DNA of 7,450 bases from NCBI RefSeq assembly GCF_020829685.1, contig NZ_JAIVFR010000301.1:1-7450 (forward strand), given 5' to 3'. Within the stretch, counting starts at the first letter, position 1, and each line of letters begins with the position of its first letter. Positions 4,779 through 7,450 of this stretch are shown here, one piece after another. The notes under the pieces are model-generated. The model saw only the letters and a list, made by a program, of their open reading frames with translations. It did no database searches and was not told the DNA's origin. The position numbers and the translations under genes were made by a program. This DNA is from Nostoc sp. CHAB 5715 (GTDB lineage Bacteria > Cyanobacteriota > Cyanobacteriia > Cyanobacteriales > Nostocaceae).

Positions 4779-4798
4779 CTAACTTTTCAGTTTCCAAT

Positions 4799-4836
4799 TT
4801 TTAACTTCTCACTCCTAACTCCTAACTCTTAACTTT
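4799..4836. repeat. Heptanucleotide tandem tract, right (inverted) arm
   Basis: Read on the minus strand the tract is AAAGTTA, AGAGTTA, GGAGTTA, GGAGTGA, GAAGTTA, the mirror of 4293-4331. It occupies the position where a recJ leader and ribosome site would be expected; no Shine-Dalgarno is visible there. Confidence 0.75.
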
Positions 4837-4841
4837 CTTTT

Positions 4842-7310
4842 ATGCCAGAACAACAGCAGTGGACTATAGCAGCAACCGAAAACCCCCCGGAGTGGTTCAT
4901 CCAAGCGGTGAAACAGCATACACCCGCATCAAGTGGAATATATGCAGCACAATTGTTGTGGCAACGGGGAATTAAAGATCGTCAACAATTAACAGCTTTT
5001 ATTAATCACAAAGCTTATCAACCAGCGAGTCCGTTTGACTTTGGGCAAGAAATGCACTTAGCGATCGCCCGGTTGCAACAAGCATATAACATCAAAGAAA
5101 AAATTGCCATTTGGGGAGACTTTGATGCTGATGGCATTACCGCCACATCTGTACTTTGGGATGGATTGGGGCAATTTTTTAAACAAAATACTCAGTTAAT
5201 TTATTACATTCCCAATCGCCTGAAAGAATCTCACGGACTCAATAATCAAGGGATTGATAATTTAGCAAAACAAGGTTGCAAATTAATTGTTACTTGCGAC
5301 ACTGGCAGCACAAACATTGAGGAAATTATCTATGCCAAACAACTAGGTATAGACGTAATAGTTACAGACCATCACACCTTACCTGCCGAACGCCCACCCG
5401 TCGCAGCAATTATCAATCCTCGCTATTTGCCCAGAGAACATCAACTATTCAATCTTTCTGGGGTAGCAGTAGCTTATAAGTTAGTGGAAGCATTATATCA
5501 AAGTTTGCCTAATATTGCAAAACATCCCTTAGAGGATTTATTAGATTTAGTAGCAGTAGGATTAATTGCTGACTTAGTGCAGTTAAGTGGAGATTGTCGC
5601 TATTTAGCACAGATGGGAATTCAACGACTGCAAGCAGATTTTCAACAGCCAGCAGCAGCGCGTCGCCGTCCGGGGGTGGGGCGATTATTAGAATTGTGCC
5701 AGAAAAGTGGCGATCGCCCCACAGATATTTCCTTCGGTTTGGGGCCAAGAATTAACGCCGTTAGCCGCATCCAAGGCGATGCTAGTTTTTGCGTTGAATT
5801 ATTAACTAGTCGAGATGCCAAACGTTGTAACGAACTAGCCGAAGTTACAGAACTCGCAAACACCCGCCGCAAATCTTTACAAAAAGATGTGCAAGCGCAA
5901 GTAGCACAAAAACTTACTCAATTAGACTTATCAACCACCAGCGTCATCGTCCTAGAAGATGCCCAATGGCCTGCGGGTGTCTTGGGCCTAGTTGCTGGAC
6001 AAGTAGCACAAGAAACAGGCCGCCCGACTATTTTGTTAAGTACGGAAGGGAGTGGGGAATCGGGAGTGGGGAGTGGGGAAGAAGATTCCGCCCCTACTCC
6101 CTACTCCCTACTCCCTACTCCCTTAGCAAAGGGTTCCGCCCGTTCGGTGAATTCTGTCGATTTATACCAACTGGTGAAAGACCAAGCACATTTGTTACAT
6201 CGTTTTGGGGGACATCCTTTTGCAGCAGGTTTGAGTTTGTTAGTAGAGAATATTCCTTTATTTACAGCAGCGATTAATCAGCAGTTGCGGCAATCTTTAG
6301 GTAGTACAACCCTAACGCCAACTGTGCAAGCAGACTTGACGGTAACAGTCGCAGACTTGGGAAAAGAGTTATTTTTGGAACTGAAACTGCTAGAACCTTG
6401 TGGAATGGGTAATCCTGTTCCGAAATTGCTAATTCAAAACTGCTGGTTTGAAAATTCTTGGCATCGCAATCAGCAGGATTGGCAAGGGAAAAAAGTACAG
6501 TACATTAAAACCGAGTTTGATATTCGGGATGATTCCAGCACAAGTGCTTTTCCTGGTATATGGTGGGGACACTACAAAGATGAATTGCCCATAGGAAAGT
6601 GTGATTGCATAGCAGAACTAGACTATAACACCTTTAAAAAACGTTATGAAATCAGATTAATTGCCGTGCGTCCCAGTGTGAACTCAGCACTTAACACTCG
6701 GAATGGGCTAAACGCCCCGCTATCGCTAACCCCACTCATCTTAGACTGGCGTAACTTCCCCACTTCTGACTCCCAAGCACAGACGCGATTAACCGCGTCT
6801 CTCCCAAGTACAGACGCGATTAATCGCGTCTCTCCCCCACTCTTGCTTGAAGATTGTCCCACAAACTGGGATGATTTACGCGCGTGGTTGCGGCGATGTT
6901 TAACGATAAGTAGTTCGCAACAACTAGCGATCGCTTGGTCTAAACCCAACCTCCAACCACCCAATCAAATTTGGCTGACTCTTGTAGGAATTGCCAAATA
7001 TCTCAGTCGCACAAATCAACTAGTTACCCGCGTTCAACTTTTAGAGAAAATCGGCATCACCGACCAAACTTTACTTGTAGGAATCAAAGCTTTAAAATAT
7101 TTAGGGTTCACAGTCAAACGACAAGACCGTTATTTGCAAATCACCTGGCATCCAAGCGATAGTGCAGAAAACTTGGCTGAGGCAGCAGTGGAACGATTTT
7201 TAGCTGCTGTTAGAGAAGAACAATTTCAGCGAGAATATTTTGCTGAAGTTCCTTTATCTACTATTGTGGCGATCGCAAGTTCCGACAATTACATGGGTAC
7301 AAACTTTTAA
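4842..7310 (+). CDS. recJ: Single-stranded-DNA-specific exonuclease RecJ
   Basis: This is an 822-residue RecJ, a 5'-3' ssDNA exonuclease that acts with RecQ and RecF-pathway proteins and in mismatch and base-excision repair. The DHH core is complete: W91-GDFDADG98 (D93, D95, D97), TCDTGS (D153), the signature D176-H-H178 in VIVTDHH, VGLIADLV (D244) and GPRINAVSR (R303, N305, R309). The DHHA1 domain ends with R454-FGGHPFAAG (H458). An OB-type domain follows, with PCGMGNPVP at 519-527, then a C-terminal extension (about 670-800); E. coli RecJ has 577 residues. Residues 403-427 and about 644-664, and probably 614-630, are encoded by repeat DNA. The ATG at 4842 is the first possible start, because an in-frame TAA lies at 4830, and it has no Shine-Dalgarno. 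HIP1 sites lie at 5061, 5710, 6927 and 7269. Confidence 0.95.
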   Translation: MPEQQQWTIAATENPPEWFIQAVKQHTPASSGIYAAQLLWQRGIKDRQQLTAFINHKAYQPASPFDFGQEMHLAIARLQQAYNIKEKIAIWGDFDADGITATSVLWDGLGQFFKQNTQLIYYIPNRLKESHGLNNQGIDNLAKQGCKLIVTCDTGSTNIEEIIYAKQLGIDVIVTDHHTLPAERPPVAAIINPRYLPREHQLFNLSGVAVAYKLVEALYQSLPNIAKHPLEDLLDLVAVGLIADLVQLSGDCRYLAQMGIQRLQADFQQPAAARRRPGVGRLLELCQKSGDRPTDISFGLGPRINAVSRIQGDASFCVELLTSRDAKRCNELAEVTELANTRRKSLQKDVQAQVAQKLTQLDLSTTSVIVLEDAQWPAGVLGLVAGQVAQETGRPTILLSTEGSGESGVGSGEEDSAPTPYSLLPTPLAKGSARSVNSVDLYQLVKDQAHLLHRFGGHPFAAGLSLLVENIPLFTAAINQQLRQSLGSTTLTPTVQADLTVTVADLGKELFLELKLLEPCGMGNPVPKLLIQNCWFENSWHRNQQDWQGKKVQYIKTEFDIRDDSSTSAFPGIWWGHYKDELPIGKCDCIAELDYNTFKKRYEIRLIAVRPSVNSALNTRNGLNAPLSLTPLILDWRNFPTSDSQAQTRLTASLPSTDAINRVSPPLLLEDCPTNWDDLRAWLRRCLTISSSQQLAIAWSKPNLQPPNQIWLTLVGIAKYLSRTNQLVTRVQLLEKIGITDQTLLVGIKALKYLGFTVKRQDRYLQITWHPSDSAENLAEAAVERFLAAVREEQFQREYFAEVPLSTIVAIASSDNYMGTNF
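6048..6122. repeat. Heptad repeat pair inserted in frame in recJ
   Basis: The left arm (6048-6080) is built of GGGAGTG-like heptads; the right arm (6091-6122) is CCCTACT heptads, so the two form an imperfect inverted repeat. The 75 bp equal 25 codons (residues 403-427: a GSGESGVGSGEE stretch, then APTPYSLLPTP). It sits in the DHHA1 domain between PTILLSTE and LAKGSARSVNS, a spot expected to be a short variable loop (inference from family knowledge). Confidence 0.85.
6681..6730. repeat. Probable dispersed repeat within recJ
   Basis: AACTCAGCACTTAACACTC, followed by a GC-rich stretch containing GGGCTAAACGCCCC and CTATCGCTAAC, resembles common Nostoc dispersed repeats (from memory). It encodes about residues 614-630, a low-complexity linker between the OB domain and the C-terminal extension. 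Confidence 0.4.
6772..6833. repeat. 31-bp tandem duplication of a palindromic repeat within recJ
   Basis: Copies at 6772-6802 and 6803-6833 are identical at 29 of 31 positions. Each holds a palindrome; in copy 2, AGACGCGATTAATCGCGTCT (6812-6831) is perfect, and copy 1 has a single mismatched pair. As 31 is not a multiple of three, the copies are read in different frames, as QTRLTASLP and STDAINRVSP. The palindrome is typical of Nostoc dispersed repeats (from memory). Confidence 0.85.
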
Positions 7311-7322
7311 AAACGTGAGTTC

Positions 7323-7363
7323 GACAAACCTCTCCCTGCTTTGAACTAAAGTTCAAGTTTGTC
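7323..7363. terminator. Hairpin downstream of recJ, possible terminator
   Basis: The outer stem is GACAAAC (7323-7329) with GTTTGTC (7357-7363). The inner stem is TTGAACT (7341-7347) with AGTTCAA (7350-7356), around an AA loop. The right arms are contiguous and the left arms are separated by an 11-nt bulge. It starts 12 bp after the recJ stop. There is no T-run, so termination is uncertain; the inner stem is related to GAACT-AA-AGTTC at 3051-3062 and may simply be another dispersed repeat. Confidence 0.4.
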
Positions 7364-7450
7364 CCTCTGAGACTATCTCCAGGAATGGTTTAGCGCAAAT
7401 GCAATGCTTGGGACTCTTCTATATTGATGAAAATCGCCAGCCTCAAATCC
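7364..7450 (+). other. Right edge, no firm feature
   Basis: One plus-strand frame stays open to the edge (from ATG 7399: MQCLGLFYIDENRQPQI). It is too short to judge. It could be the start of a gene beyond the window or chance. Confidence 0.2.

Larger units (their letters stand above)
4291..4841. other. Repeat-mosaic intergenic region between GNAT and recJ
   Basis: No gene is supported in this 551-bp gap. In order it contains a heptad tract (4293-4331), a palindromic repeat (4395-4410), a miniature element (4416-4542), about 60 bp of AT-rich DNA, a second miniature element with target duplication (4611-4778), and an inverted heptad tract (4799-4836) that reaches to 5 bp from the recJ start codon. 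Confidence 0.8.

Noticed and set aside
5509..6964. Minus-strand and alternate-frame open stretches within recJ
   Set aside because: They are shadows of the recJ frame, whose motifs are continuous from start to stop.
1..7450. tRNA or rRNA genes
   Set aside because: No cloverleaf with the conserved T-loop GTTCRA pattern and no rRNA segments were seen on either strand by eye.

Overview
The window looks like chromosomal DNA of a filamentous, heterocyst-type cyanobacterium (Nostoc/Anabaena/Calothrix group). The signs are eight HIP1 octamers (GCGATCGC), all inside predicted coding sequence; many short dispersed palindromic repeats and heptanucleotide tandem tracts; and a RecJ with a long C-terminal extension. 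The genus is inferred from these traits and was not tested by a search.

Layout. 1-256 (minus) is the 5' end of a gene whose product starts with a LuxR-like helix-turn-helix of the kind found at the N-terminus of cyanobacterial STAND (NB-ARC/NACHT) signalling proteins; the rest lies outside the window. 257-840 is non-coding, with palindromic motifs near that gene's start and three consecutive hairpins at 637-738. 841-1080 and 1196-1420 encode two small membrane proteins of unknown function, followed by a compound hairpin. 1524-2354 encodes a stand-alone PD-(D/E)XK nuclease with four Cys placed as in Fe-S nucleases. 2355-3648 is repeat DNA: fourteen contiguous 21-bp units bounded by hairpins, then a nest of non-autonomous transposable elements. 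3649-4290 encodes a GNAT acetyltransferase. 4291-4841 is a second mosaic of repeats bounded by inverted heptad tracts, containing two more miniature elements. 4842-7310 encodes RecJ, which carries at least two, probably three, repeat-derived insertions translated in frame. 7311-7450 holds a hairpin and nothing firm beyond it.

How it fits together. The conserved genes with assignable roles (RecB-like nuclease, GNAT, RecJ) show no operon linkage: repeat-filled gaps of 550 to 1300 bp separate them. The two small membrane-protein genes may be co-transcribed. The main interest is the repeats. Five miniature elements can be delimited by terminal inverted repeats, four of them with flanking direct repeats (10, 10, 9 and 3 bp). 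Two sit inside a third. Two elements with unrelated ends carry the same hairpin cassette, and its stems differ by compensatory base-pair changes. The evidence suggests structured cassettes carried on transposon ends, but family names and copy numbers need a genome-wide search.
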